NCBI RefSeq assembly: GCF_002261265.1
Contig: NZ_NEVK01000001.1
Span: 419,864 to 483,863, forward strand
DNA: 64,000 nt
Reading direction: 5' to 3'
From: Bordetella genomosp. 7
GTDB lineage: Bacteria > Pseudomonadota > Gammaproteobacteria > Burkholderiales > Burkholderiaceae_B
Part shown: piece after piece, positions 1 to 8,100 of the stretch
Numbering within the stretch: the first letter of the stretch is position 1
Layout of the letters: each line of letters opens with the position of its first letter
Made by a program: the position numbers and the translations under genes
Notes under the pieces: generated by a model
Database searches by the model: none
Told to the model about the DNA's origin: nothing
The model's input: only the letters and a program-made list of their open reading frames with translations

Positions 1-1
1 C

Positions 2-157
2 CGGCTGGACCTGCCCGCAGGGGCCGCGGTTGCGGGGCCCGCCGTTTTCGAGCAGCCGGACACGACCATCTGGCTGGAGCCCGGTTTCACGGCCAGAGTG
101 GATACGTTGGGCAATCTGCTGATCACCCCCGCCATGCAGGAGCAGCCATGCACATGA
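2..157 (+). CDS. Hydantoinase/oxoprolinase A-type subunit, C-terminal fragment
   Basis: Only the last 51 codons are in the window; the gene runs in from the left edge. The visible residues include GPAVFEQPDTTIWLEPGF followed by a VDTLGNLLI segment. This is the usual C-terminal signature of N-methylhydantoinase A / 5-oxoprolinase subunits, ATP-dependent enzymes that open cyclic amides. The stop codon lies 10 nt inside the following hydrolase gene, so the two are probably translationally coupled and act on related amide substrates. The family call is good; the exact substrate cannot be told from this fragment. Confidence 0.65.
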   Translation, partial: RLDLPAGAAVAGPAVFEQPDTTIWLEPGFTARVDTLGNLLITPAMQEQPCT

Positions 158-756
158 CAGACCCACGGAAAACGGCGCTGGTCATCGTCGATCTGCAGAA
201 TGACTTTCTGTCGCCGGGCGGCGCTTACGACCGGGGCGGCGCAGCCACCGCCGAGGCCCGTGCCGTGCCCGCGCGCGTGGCGCCGGTTGCCCGGGCCCTG
301 AAGGCGGCGGGCGGCTATGTGGCCGCCAGCCTGTTTACCCTGTGGCCCGATGCGCGCGGCGAACCCATGATCTCGCCGCATCTGAAGCAGCTGCGGCCGT
401 TCCTGGGCAGGGGCGACTTCGTGGCAGGCAGCCCCGGCCACGCCTGCGTGGCCGAGCTTGATGGGCTGGTGGACGTGGCGGTATGCAAGGTCGCGTATTC
501 GGCTTTCTTCAACACGCAGCTGGACTGGGTGCTGCGCCGTGCGGGCATCGACCATGTGGCGATATGCGGCATCGTCACCAATGGCGGCGTGGCCAGCACG
601 GCGCGCGACGCGCACATGCGCGACTACCGGGTAACGATACTGGCCGACGGCTGCGCCGCGCCGCGCCCCGAACTGCATGACGCGGCGCTGGCCGATCTGC
701 GCTCGGTGGCCGACATTGCCGGCTGTGACGATATGCTGGCGCGGCTGCGCGCGTGA
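148..756 (+). CDS. Isochorismatase-fold (cysteine hydrolase family) protein
   Basis: 202 residues, the normal size for the isochorismatase-like hydrolase family. The family Asp is visible in VIVDLQNDF (about residue 15) and the Lys in VCKVAYSAFFNTQLD (about residue 113). At the position of the catalytic Cys (family motif T-N/D-V-C-V-x-x-T) this protein reads TNGGVAST, so the nucleophile is replaced by Gly, as in true isochorismatases such as EntB, which also carry Gly there. It overlaps the end of the upstream hydantoinase-like gene, which suggests an amide or cyclic amide pathway rather than siderophore synthesis. Two ATGs (148 and 154) are possible starts. Specific substrate unknown. Confidence 0.85.
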   Translation: MHMTDPRKTALVIVDLQNDFLSPGGAYDRGGAATAEARAVPARVAPVARALKAAGGYVAASLFTLWPDARGEPMISPHLKQLRPFLGRGDFVAGSPGHACVAELDGLVDVAVCKVAYSAFFNTQLDWVLRRAGIDHVAICGIVTNGGVASTARDAHMRDYRVTILADGCAAPRPELHDAALADLRSVADIAGCDDMLARLRA

Positions 757-784
757 CGCGCCGCGCCGTTGCCGGATTCAGCCC

Positions 785-2062
785 TTAAGCCTGCGCCAGC
801 GCCTGCTCCAGGTCTTCGAGCAGGTCATCGATGTGCTCGATGCCGAGCGACAGGCGCACCATGCCTTCGGTGACGCCCGCTTTGGCCAGTTCGTCGGCGT
901 CGAGCTGCCGGTGCGTGGTGGACGCGGGGTGGGTGGCCAGAGACTTGGCGTCGCCGATGTTTACCAGGCGCGTGAACAGTTTCAGCGCATCCAGGAAGCG
1001 CGCCCCGGCCTCGCGGGCATTGTCACCCTTGATGCTGAACGACAGGATGCCTGACGCGCGGCCGCCGGACTGCTTCTGTACGATGGCGTGGTCCGGATGG
1101 TCTTTCAGCCCCGCGTAGCGCACCCATTCCACCTTGGGGTGCTTCTGCAGAACCTCAGCCACTTTTTGCGTGTTTTCGCAGATGCGGTCCATGCGCAGCG
1201 GCAGCGTTTCGATGCCCTGCAGGATCTGGAAGGCGTTCTGCGGCGAGATCGCCGCGCCCATGTTGCGCAGCGGCACAACGCGCGCGCGTCCGATATAGGC
1301 CGCGGGACCGAATGCTTCGGTATACACCACGCCGTGATAGCTCACGTCGGGCTCGTTCAGGCGCTTGAAGCGTTGCTTGTGTTCGGCCCACGGGAATTTC
1401 CCGCTGTCGACGATGGCGCCGCCCACGCTGGTGCCGTGGCCGCCCAGGTATTTGGTCAGCGAGTGCACCACGATGTCCGCCCCGAACTCGAAGGGCCGCA
1501 GCAGGTAGGGCGTGGGCACGGTGTTGTCCACGATCAGGGGCACGCCATGAGCATGCGCCACGTCGGCCAGGGCGCGGATGTCGGTGACGTTGCCCAGCGG
1601 GTTGCCGATGGATTCGATGAAAACGGCCTTGGTCTTTTCGTCGATCAGCTTGCCGAAGCTTGCCGGGTCGCGCGGGTCGGCGAAGCGGACTTCGATGCCT
1701 TGCTGCGGGAAGGTATGCGCGAACAGGTTATACGTGCCGCCATACAGAGTGCTGGCGCTGATGATGTTGTCGCCGGATTCGGCCAGCGTCTGGATGGCGG
1801 CCGTGACGGCGGCCATGCCCGAGGCCATCGCCAGCGCGCCGACGCCGCCTTCCAGCGCCGCGACGCGCTGTTCGAGCACGTCGGTAGTGGGGTTCATGAT
1901 GCGCGTGTAGATATTGCCCGCGACTTTCAGGTCGAACAGGTCGGCGCCATGCTGGGCGCTGTCAAACGCGTAGGCGACAGTCTGATAGATGGGGACGGCC
2001 ACCGATTTGGTGTTGGGGTCGGGCGTGTAGCCTGCATGTACTGCGAGCGTCTCGATTCTCAT
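785..2062 (-). CDS. metY: O-acetylhomoserine aminocarboxypropyltransferase (sulfhydrylase)
   Basis: 425 residues of the Cys/Met metabolism PLP-dependent family. It makes homocysteine (or methionine) from O-acetylhomoserine and sulfide or methanethiol in the cytoplasm. Visible marks are the N-terminus MRIETLAVHAGYTPDPNTKS, the PLP-binding region SLTKYLGGHG containing the Schiff-base Lys, and the C-terminal SLGIEHIDDLLEDLEQAL. The start at 2062 (MRIET) is chosen because this is the conserved N-terminus of MetY; an extension upstream to 2182 is unlike the family. The gene stands alone, back to back with the LytTR regulator. Confidence 0.92.
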   Translation of the reverse strand: MRIETLAVHAGYTPDPNTKSVAVPIYQTVAYAFDSAQHGADLFDLKVAGNIYTRIMNPTTDVLEQRVAALEGGVGALAMASGMAAVTAAIQTLAESGDNIISASTLYGGTYNLFAHTFPQQGIEVRFADPRDPASFGKLIDEKTKAVFIESIGNPLGNVTDIRALADVAHAHGVPLIVDNTVPTPYLLRPFEFGADIVVHSLTKYLGGHGTSVGGAIVDSGKFPWAEHKQRFKRLNEPDVSYHGVVYTEAFGPAAYIGRARVVPLRNMGAAISPQNAFQILQGIETLPLRMDRICENTQKVAEVLQKHPKVEWVRYAGLKDHPDHAIVQKQSGGRASGILSFSIKGDNAREAGARFLDALKLFTRLVNIGDAKSLATHPASTTHRQLDADELAKAGVTEGMVRLSLGIEHIDDLLEDLEQALAQA

Positions 2063-2438
2063 AGTTATCAAAAGCCGGGTTGATCCACAGGTTAAAAAAG
2101 CCGCTTGCCCGCGATGGCCGGCGCCGCGAGCTGGGCGCCGGTCCGCCCTGGCAGCGGAGTAGCGAAGCTTGGGATAGTACATGCCCCGCGCCGCACGCGT
2201 CCGCGAAGGCGGCCTGATCCGGCCAGGCGGTCGACGGCACGTGACGCTATGTTACGTACAAATTCTTTTGCCATCGGATATTTTCAACGAAAATAGCCCG
2301 CGCGCTTTTGCGCGTACCGTGCCGCCCGTATCGACTCCATTGCATGGGACGACATCGCCTTCAATTGCATCACCCCCATTACAGGCCGCCGCGCATCGCC
2401 CACCCGCAGCGTGCGGCCTTGCCACGCCGGAGGCGGTC
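2063..2438. other. Divergent intergenic region metY / LytTR regulator
   Basis: 376 bases between the divergent starts of metY and the LytTR regulator. It must hold promoters for both genes, but I could not identify convincing -35/-10 pairs. It contains a short AT-richer stretch around 2250-2295. In-frame codons upstream of 2439 have no supported start, and I see no clear riboswitch fold by eye. Confidence 0.5.
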
Positions 2439-3155
2439 GTGCTGCGGGTAGTGCTGGTCGACGACGAAGCTCCCGCGCGGCGCTATCTGCGCCGCATGCT
2501 CGAATCGCTTGAAGGGCCCCAGGTGGTCGGCGAAGCCGACTGCATGCACAGCGCCATCGAAATCGTCAACCGGCAGAAACCGGATGCGATCTTTCTCGAC
2601 ATTGAACTGACGCGCGGCACATCGTTCGACGTGCTGAGCGCGCTCGAATGCCAGCCCTGCATCGTGTTCGTGACGGCGTATGCGCTGTATGCCACGCGGG
2701 CTTTCGAAGTGGGCGCCGTCGACTACCTGTTGAAGCCTGTGGGCCCGGACAGGCTGCGCCAGGCGGTGCAGCGGCTGTATACGCGCCTGAACCGCCCGTG
2801 GGGCGATGCATCGTTCCTGACGGTGCGCAACCAGGGCCACAGCCAGCTTATCCGGACAGACACGCTGGCGGCGCTGGTGGCGCAGCGCGATTATGTGAAG
2901 CTGCATGCGCCGCAGGGCGAGACCTTCCTGATGTACACCACCCTCAAGGGCCTGTTGCCGCAACTGGGCACGCTGCCTTTCGTGCAGGTGTCGCGCTCTG
3001 TGGTGATCAATATGGAACAGGTGGGCCGAGTGGGATCCGAAGGCGGCCTGGCTGCCCAGGTCGAGTTCCTGAATGCTGCCTTGCCCGTGCAGCTGGGGCG
3101 CACGGCTTACGTGCGCTTGCGCGAAGCGCTCGATCAGCGCTCGCGCGCCGCGTGA
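2439..3155 (+). CDS. LytTR-family response regulator (AlgR/LytR type)
   Basis: 238 residues when started at the GTG at 2439, which has GGAGG five bases upstream and gives the usual family length. The N-terminal receiver domain (residues 1 to about 115) shows the acidic pair VDDE, the phospho-acceptor Asp in AIFLDIEL, a conserved Thr/Ala in FVTAYALYA and the Lys in LLKPVGP. The C-terminal half is a LytTR DNA-binding domain (LVAQRDYVKLHAPQGETF, then VQVSRSVVINM). A partner histidine kinase is not adjacent on either side, so the regulator is an orphan here; its targets are unknown. Confidence 0.88.
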   Translation: MLRVVLVDDEAPARRYLRRMLESLEGPQVVGEADCMHSAIEIVNRQKPDAIFLDIELTRGTSFDVLSALECQPCIVFVTAYALYATRAFEVGAVDYLLKPVGPDRLRQAVQRLYTRLNRPWGDASFLTVRNQGHSQLIRTDTLAALVAQRDYVKLHAPQGETFLMYTTLKGLLPQLGTLPFVQVSRSVVINMEQVGRVGSEGGLAAQVEFLNAALPVQLGRTAYVRLREALDQRSRAA

Positions 3156-3182
3156 CGGCGGCGCGCGAGCGTGTGCGTTGAG

Positions 3183-3416
3183 TCAGCGGCCCGGGGTCGA
3201 GTGTTGCGAGGTATCCAGAACATCGTCTTCGGGCGCGATCACGCCCGGGTCGCCGGGTTCCGCAATGGCGCGCCCCTGGCGGGGGCGGCCGGCGACGTCG
3301 GGGGCGTTGTCGGGCATGGGCATCTCGCGCGTGCCCTGTCGCTTGTCCGCAGGCGATTCCGGACGCTGGTTGCCGGCGTGTTCGGCCGGCAGGGACTCTC
3401 GTGCGGTTTTGTTCAT
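3183..3416 (-). CDS. Small hydrophilic hypothetical protein
   Basis: 77 residues starting MNKTARESLPAEHAGNQRPE, with a GGAGG ribosome binding site placed correctly before the ATG at 3416. It is rich in Pro, Asp, Arg and Gly, has no signal peptide, membrane segment or recognisable domain, and looks intrinsically disordered. It is convergent with the LytTR regulator. Its only support is the good ribosome binding site and the small-gene slot between two divergent units. Function unknown. Confidence 0.5.
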   Translation of the reverse strand: MNKTARESLPAEHAGNQRPESPADKRQGTREMPMPDNAPDVAGRPRQGRAIAEPGDPGVIAPEDDVLDTSQHSTPGR

Positions 3417-3541
3417 GATGGCCTCCATCAGTACGGGCGGCGCCTTGCGGCGTCGGGATAAGCCCATGGTAGGCGGGCCGCGGCGCGACAGGGTTGTCGG
3501 CTTGTGTCCTTTGCAAGGGGCTGTTGCAGTGTGGGGCCTCT

Positions 3542-3547
3542 TATAAT
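3542..3547 (+). promoter_or_regulatory. -10 box TATAAT upstream of nadQ
   Basis: A perfect TATAAT lies 20 bases before the first likely start codon (TTG 3568) of nadQ. No good -35 hexamer sits 16-18 bases upstream (a TTGCAG at 3524-3529 is too close). Transcription from it would begin about 3554, giving a very short or nearly absent 5' leader. Confidence 0.45.
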
Positions 3548-3567
3548 CCCCGCATCGCCACTATCTG

Positions 3568-4530
3568 TTGCGCGCCGCCTTGACCGATCCTGTCGAACGC
3601 TCTGTTTCCGCCGAACTCGTCGCCGTGCTGGTGGCCGTCACCCAAGGCCAGCCGCGTGTGCTGACCACCGAAGACGCCAGCGCGCTGCCCGCCGGCCCCT
3701 TCGAACTGGAACACCGGTCGTTGCAGGCAGGGCTGCGAGCCTGGGTCGAGACCCAGACGCATCATCCCCTGGGCTATATCGAACAACTCTACACATTCGC
3801 CGACCGCGACCGCTCCAATGACGACGGGCGGCGCGTGATTTCGGTCAGCTATCTGGGATTGACCCGCGAAACGGGCGAGACGGGCGTCGCGCAGGTGGGC
3901 TGGCAGGACTGGTACCGCTATTTCCCGTGGGAAGACCGTCGCGACGGGCCTCCGGCGGTGATCGGCGAATTGATCGGCCCCAGCCTGATGGCATGGGCAC
4001 GCGCGGCCGGCGACCGGGCCACCCAGGCGTACCGCCGCCAGCGGGCTGCGCTGACATTCGGGCTGGATGGGGCCGCCTGGAATGAAGACATGGTGCTGCA
4101 GCGCTACGAACTGCTGTTCGAGGCCGGCCTGGTGCCCGAAGCAACCCGTCGCGCGGCAGGCGACGTACGCGCTGCCGGGGGAGCAATGGCGCCGGGGCAG
4201 GCCATGCGCCATGATCACCGCCGCATTCTTGCCACGGGCATGGCGCGCCTGCGGGCCAAGATCAAATACCGGCCGGTGGTGTTCGAGCTGATGCCGCCCG
4301 CCTTCACCTTGTTGCAATTGCAGACGGCCGTCGAAGCGCTGGCGGGCCGTGGCCTGCATAAGCAGAATTTCCGGCGCCTGATCGAACAGCAGGCGCTGGT
4401 GGAAGACACCGGCGATATCGCTACCGGCGCCGCCGGCCGGCCCGCCAAACTGTTCCGCTTCCGGCGCGACGTACTGCTCGAGCGCGCCATCGCCGGCAGC
4501 AAACTGCCCCTGGCCCGCCAGCCGGAATAA
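3568..4530 (+). CDS. nadQ: NadQ-type transcriptional regulator of NAD synthesis
   Basis: About 320 residues of the family known as the alphaproteobacterial-type NAD regulator: an N-terminal NUDIX-like domain (residues about 10-150, with the conserved segment FELEHRSLQAGLRAWVETQT and ISVSYLGLTRE) followed by a winged-helix region (about 225-300, FTLLQLQTAVEALAGRGLHKQNFRRLIE). It sits immediately upstream of nadC, and a palindrome lies inside the nadC promoter (see 4762-4792), which fits a repressor role. Start uncertain: TTG at 3568 or TTG at 3580; neither has a clear ribosome binding site. Role is by family and context. Confidence 0.78.
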   Translation: MRAALTDPVERSVSAELVAVLVAVTQGQPRVLTTEDASALPAGPFELEHRSLQAGLRAWVETQTHHPLGYIEQLYTFADRDRSNDDGRRVISVSYLGLTRETGETGVAQVGWQDWYRYFPWEDRRDGPPAVIGELIGPSLMAWARAAGDRATQAYRRQRAALTFGLDGAAWNEDMVLQRYELLFEAGLVPEATRRAAGDVRAAGGAMAPGQAMRHDHRRILATGMARLRAKIKYRPVVFELMPPAFTLLQLQTAVEALAGRGLHKQNFRRLIEQQALVEDTGDIATGAAGRPAKLFRFRRDVLLERAIAGSKLPLARQPE

Positions 4531-4595
4531 GCCACCTTCGGCTTTCCACGCCCGCTCGTGGCGCGGAATCTGCCACCGGTCCGCTACCCCGCCCG

Positions 4596-4695
4596 GCAGA
4601 TTCGCGACACCGTGTTGCTGGCTCGCCCCGGCACATTCGCGACACCGCGTTGCTGGCTCGCCCGGCACATTCGCGACACCAGCCTTGCTGGCCCG
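4596..4695. repeat. Three-copy intergenic tandem repeat, about 34 bp unit
   Basis: Three successive units begin at 4596, 4631 and 4665 (35, 34 and about 31 bases). Each reads GCA(G/C)ATTCGCGACACC, then a variable 3-4 bases, then TTGCTGGC and GCCCG. They lie between nadQ and the nadC promoter. No coding sense; function unknown. Confidence 0.8.
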
Positions 4696-4710
4696 CGCTG
4701 TATGTACTCT

Positions 4711-4748
4711 GGTGTCTGACTCCCGCAGGGTGTCTGACACCAGACACA
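4711..4748. repeat. Palindromic GTGTCTGAC repeat, copy 1
   Basis: Reads GGTGTCTGACTCCCGCAGGG followed by TGTCTGACACCAGACACAC. It can form a hairpin (GTGTCTG with CAGACAC). It is a variant of the two cleaner copies at 7100-7130 and 7190-7220, which suggests a dispersed REP-like family. Confidence 0.75.
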
Positions 4749-4761
4749 CAGCATCGACCCC

Positions 4762-4792
4762 TTGACATGAATTATGCTCAGCAATAGCATAA
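4762..4792 (+). promoter_or_regulatory. nadC promoter overlapped by candidate NadQ operator
   Basis: TTGACA (4762-4767), a 17-base spacer, then TAGCAT (4785-4790) form a good sigma-70 promoter. An inverted repeat TTATGCT (4772-4778) - 7 bases - AGCATAA (4786-4792) lies across the spacer and the -10 box, so a bound repressor would block RNA polymerase. The extended half site TATGCTCA reappears inverted as TGAGCATA at 4840-4847, beside the nadC start. With nadQ directly upstream this is the obvious NadQ site (inference). Confidence 0.75.
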
Positions 4793-4850
4793 TTGTTCCG
4801 GCACGCGCCGGTTTTTCTTCACTCAACAAATACTCTTAGTGAGCATATCC

Positions 4851-5726
4851 ATGGCCGCTGCCACGACCGTCGAATCCGCATTGCCCGTCGCGCCTTTGCC
4901 CACCGTGATGATCGAGCCGCTGGTGCGCGCGGCGTTGCAAGAAGACCTGGGGCGGGCGGGCGACCTGACCACGGACGCCATCGTGCCGGCCGACACGCAG
5001 ACGCGTGCGCGCCTGGTCGCACGCCAGGACGGCGTTCTAGCAGGCTTGGACCTGGCACGCCTGGCGTTCCGGCTGATGGACCCCGCTATCGAAGTGCGCG
5101 CCGCACTGGCCGACGGCGCGCGCTTGCGGCCCGGCGCCGAGATCGCCGTCATCGAAGGCCCGGCCCGCGCCATGCTGACGGCCGAGCGCACCGCGCTGAA
5201 CTTCCTGTGCCACTTGAGCGGGGTGGCCACGGCCACCGCAGCCATTGCCGATGCAATCCGGCCGCACGGCGCCAAGGTTACCTGCACCCGCAAGACGCTG
5301 CCCGGCCTGCGGGCGGTGCAGAAATACGCGGTAAGGGTGGGCGGCGGCAGCAATCATCGCCACGGGCTGGACGATGCAGTGCTGATCAAAGACAACCACG
5401 TAGCGGTGGCCGGTGGCGTGCGCCAGGCCGTGCAGCGTGCGCGCGCTGCCATCGGGCATCTGGTGAAGATAGAGCTGGAAGTCGATACCCTGGAACAGCT
5501 GGACGAGGCGCTCGAGCTTGGGGTCGACGTGGTGCTGCTCGACAATATGGACCTGCCGACATTGCGCGAGGCGGTGCGCCGCGCCAAGGGGCGGGCCGTG
5601 ACGGAAGCGTCAGGCGGCATCACGCCGGACACGGCGCCCGCCGTGGCGGCCACCGGCGTCGACCTGATGGCGATAGGGTGGCTCACGCACAGCGCGCGGG
5701 CGCTGGATATCGGGCTCGACAGTTGA
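4851..5726 (+). CDS. nadC: Nicotinate-nucleotide pyrophosphorylase (quinolinate phosphoribosyltransferase)
   Basis: 291 residues from the ATG at 4851 (a GTG at 4839 would add four). It converts quinolinate and PRPP to nicotinate mononucleotide in de novo NAD synthesis. Family marks are LREDLG-like [35 protein letters not shown], the [10 protein letters not shown] substrate-binding motif, [13 protein letters not shown], and [12 protein letters not shown] with LLDNMD and EASGGI in the barrel strands. Neither nadA nor nadB is in the window, so nadC is a single-gene unit, probably repressed by NadQ. Confidence 0.95.
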   Translation: MAAATTVESALPVAPLPTVMIEPLVRAALQEDLGRAGDLTTDAIVPADTQTRARLVARQDGVLAGLDLARLAFRLMDPAIEVRAALADGARLRPGAEIAVIEGPARAMLTAERTALNFLCHLSGVATATAAIADAIRPHGAKVTCTRKTLPGLRAVQKYAVRVGGGSNHRHGLDDAVLIKDNHVAVAGGVRQAVQRARAAIGHLVKIELEVDTLEQLDEALELGVDVVLLDNMDLPTLREAVRRAKGRAVTEASGGITPDTAPAVAATGVDLMAIGWLTHSARALDIGLDS

Positions 5727-5793
5727 TGGGCGCGGCGGCGCTTCGGTGCGCGCCTGCCCGCCCGCAAGCGCCGCAGTCCATCGGAGCCGGCCG

Positions 5794-6477
5794 TCAGGCC
5801 GTTGCCGTTTTTACCTGCGCCTCGAGTTGCGCTTTCAGATCGGGCGGCAGTTTCAACTGGCGGGCCAGCTCGTCCAGATAGGCGCGCTCCATGAAGCTTT
5901 CTTCGTCCACCACCAGCAGGCTGGCCAGGTACATTTCGGCCGCCATTTCGGGGGTTTGCGCACCGGCGGCCACCGCTGCCGGGTCGAGCGGGCGGCCGAG
6001 CTCGGTTTCCAGCCACTGTTTGTCGGCGGCATCCCCCGACAGCTTGCCCAGTTCGGTTTCCAGCAGCTGGCGTTCTTCAGGGCCGATATGCCCGTCGGAT
6101 TTTGCCGCGCCGATCATGGCCGACAGAATCGCCAGGCTATGTTGCTCGGCCTGGGCGGGGGGCAGCCGGTCAAGCGTCTGGGGCGGCTGGGCGTCAGGCT
6201 GAGCCTGCTTGCGCTGCCAATCGCCATAGGCGCGGTACGCCAGAGCGCCCAGCGCCGCCATGCCGCCGTACATGGCGACCTTGCCGCCGATTTTGCGGGC
6301 CTTCTTGCTTCCCATCAGCAGGCTCAACGCGCCTGCCCCCAGCGCGCCCCCACCCAGGCCGGCCAGAAACGACGGGGCGTGTGCCGAAGCACTGGCCGAC
6401 TGCGCGCGCGCGGTGGCGTCGCGAGCCAGGCTCTGGCCGGATTGCAGAAGTTGATCGAGTAACTGGCGGGCGCTCAT
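5794..6477 (-). CDS. DUF533 / TerB-like inner-membrane-associated protein
   Basis: 227 residues. The N-terminal third contains a Gly/Ala-rich hydrophobic stretch (SFLAGLGGGALGAGALSLLMG, about 35-55) and a second hydrophobic stretch (VAMYGGMAALGALAYRAY, about 67-85); the C-terminal half (about 110-225) is an acidic helical TerB-type domain (MIGAAKSDGHIGPEERQLL, then SLLVVDEESFMERAYLDELARQL). This is the YebE/DUF533 arrangement. The family's biochemical role is not established. Convergent with nadC, and divergent from the OsmC gene. Confidence 0.85.
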   Translation of the reverse strand: MSARQLLDQLLQSGQSLARDATARAQSASASAHAPSFLAGLGGGALGAGALSLLMGSKKARKIGGKVAMYGGMAALGALAYRAYGDWQRKQAQPDAQPPQTLDRLPPAQAEQHSLAILSAMIGAAKSDGHIGPEERQLLETELGKLSGDAADKQWLETELGRPLDPAAVAAGAQTPEMAAEMYLASLLVVDEESFMERAYLDELARQLKLPPDLKAQLEAQVKTATA

Positions 6478-6674
6478 GCGGGCTCCTTCATCATGCGAAT
6501 GTGGTCAGGTCAGACCGGCAACCGGTGCCAGAGTTCAGTTGCACATGTATACATGCGTTTGCCTGGCGCGACGCGCCTCGGTTGGCAGATACGCCCGGCC
6601 GGCTCGCCCACGATGGGGCGGGGAAGTGCTACAAAGACTGGGGCGGCCGCCCGGCCGCTTTGCCGGAGACACTG

Positions 6675-7073
6675 ATGACGATACGCATACGCCAGAACGC
6701 CCCCCGCAGCCTGCAGTTCACGGCCACGGCCGAGGGGCATGCGCTGCCCCTGGACATGCCGCAGCCGCAAGGGGCGGGCCCCGATCCGCACGACTATTTC
6801 GATACGGCGCTGGGCGGGTGCAAGGCCATGACGGTGATGCTGTATGCCCAGCGCAAGGAAATCCCGCTGGAATCGGTGGACGTCGACGTCGTGCGCGACG
6901 CCGGGGAAGAACGCAAGGGCATATACCGGCTGACAGCCAAGCTTACGCTGCACGGCCCGCTGAGCGACGCGCACATCAACGAACTGTTCGCCGTGGCAGA
7001 AAAATGCCCGGTGCACAAATTGATGACCGCGGTAGACGTGCAAGTATCCACCCTGGTGGTGCGCCCAGCCTGA
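6675..7073 (+). CDS. OsmC/Ohr family peroxide-reductase-like protein
   Basis: 132 residues started at ATG 6675, with GGAG upstream. The two redox cysteines of the OsmC fold are present: one in TALGGCKAMTVMLYAQRK (about residue 50) and one in AEKCPVHKLM (about 113). Family members reduce organic hydroperoxides or act in oxidative-stress protection; this shorter form resembles YhfA-type OsmC proteins, whose substrate is unclear. It stands alone and is followed by the palindromic repeat pair. Confidence 0.88.
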   Translation: MTIRIRQNAPRSLQFTATAEGHALPLDMPQPQGAGPDPHDYFDTALGGCKAMTVMLYAQRKEIPLESVDVDVVRDAGEERKGIYRLTAKLTLHGPLSDAHINELFAVAEKCPVHKLMTAVDVQVSTLVVRPA

Positions 7074-7220
7074 GTCCGAGCCGCCGAAGCCGGCCTACCG
7101 GTGTCTGACTCCCGAAGGGTGTCAGACACCCCCACGGCCAGCGCAACAACCCGAGTCCCAGCCGCCGAAGCCGGCATATCGCACCTACCGGTGTCTGACT
7201 CCCGAAGGGTGTCAGACACC
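7072..7220. repeat. Directly repeated unit with GTGTCTGAC palindromes, copies 2 and 3
   Basis: Two direct copies (7072-7130 and 7153-7220) share GAGTCC(G/C)AGCCGCCGAAGCC, a short variable part, CTACC, and then a perfect inverted repeat: GGTGTCTGAC - TCCCGAAGGGT - GTCAGACACC (7100-7130 and 7190-7220). The hairpins sit between the convergent OsmC and fabI genes, and may also terminate transcription although no T-run follows. They belong with the copy at 4711. Confidence 0.85.
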
Positions 7221-7229
7221 ATCAGGCAT

Positions 7230-8015
7230 TCAGCCTTCCATGCCCGCCGTCACGGTGGAAAACCCTGCGTCGACATGGGTGATTTCGCCCGTGACGCCGG
7301 CCGCCAGATCGGACAGCAAGAACGCCGCCACGTTGCCGACTTCTTCGATTGTGACGTTGCGGCGCAGCGGCGCGTGGCTTTCGACGAACTTCAGAATGGC
7401 CGAGAAGTCCTTGATGCCGCTGGCGGCCAGCGTCTTGATGGGGCCGGCCGAAATGCCATTGGCGCGGATGCCTTGCGGGCCGAGCGCCGAGGCCAGGTAG
7501 CGCACGCTGGCCTCCAGCGACGCCTTGGCCAGGCCCATGGTGTTGTAGTTGGGAACGACGCGCTCGGCGCCCAGGTAGGTCAGCGTCAGCACGGACGCCT
7601 GGCGGCCTTGCATCAGGGGCAGCGCCGCCTTGGCCATTGCCGGGAAACTGTACGCCGAAATGTCGTGCGCGATGCGGAAGCTCTCGCGCGACAGGCCGTC
7701 CAGGAAGTTGCCGGCAATGGCTTCACGCGGCGCGAAACCGATGGAATGCACCAGGCCGTCTAGCCCATCCCAGCGCTTGCCCAGTTCGGCGAAGGCGGCT
7801 TCGATCTGGCTGTCTTCGGCGACGTCACAGGGCAGCACGATGTCGCTGCCGAATTCGGCGGCGAATTCGCCTACACGGTCTTTGAAACGATCGCCCACAT
7901 AGGTGAAGGCCAGTTCGGCGCCCTGCTGGTGGCAGGCCTGCGCGATGCCGTAGGCAATGGATCGGTTGGAAAGCACCCCGGTAACCAGGATGCGCTTGCC
8001 GGCGAGAAAACCCAT
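7230..8015 (-). CDS. fabI: Enoyl-[acyl-carrier-protein] reductase (NADH), FabI type
   Basis: 261 residues, the typical FabI size. It catalyses the last reduction in each round of fatty-acid elongation. The SDR Rossmann start is [22 protein letters not shown], with the FabI-specific spacing of the catalytic tyrosine and lysine ([19 protein letters not shown]), and the segment [15 protein letters not shown]. This is the classical triclosan-target type. Single gene; a promoter probably lies in 8016-8100. Confidence 0.96.
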   Translation of the reverse strand: MGFLAGKRILVTGVLSNRSIAYGIAQACHQQGAELAFTYVGDRFKDRVGEFAAEFGSDIVLPCDVAEDSQIEAAFAELGKRWDGLDGLVHSIGFAPREAIAGNFLDGLSRESFRIAHDISAYSFPAMAKAALPLMQGRQASVLTLTYLGAERVVPNYNTMGLAKASLEASVRYLASALGPQGIRANGISAGPIKTLAASGIKDFSAILKFVESHAPLRRNVTIEEVGNVAAFLLSDLAAGVTGEITHVDAGFSTVTAGMEG

Positions 8016-8100
8016 GTGTGTTGTCCTTAGAATCCGTGCGGAAGGCCGCTATTTTAGAGCGTATCGGCGCAAGGCAGGCCTGGGCCCGCCCCGGTTCGCA

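Noticed and set aside
1088..2083. Long plus-strand open frame opposite metY
   Set aside because: It lies antisense to a well-recognised enzyme, has a low-complexity composition and no ribosome binding site; GC-rich DNA gives such frames.
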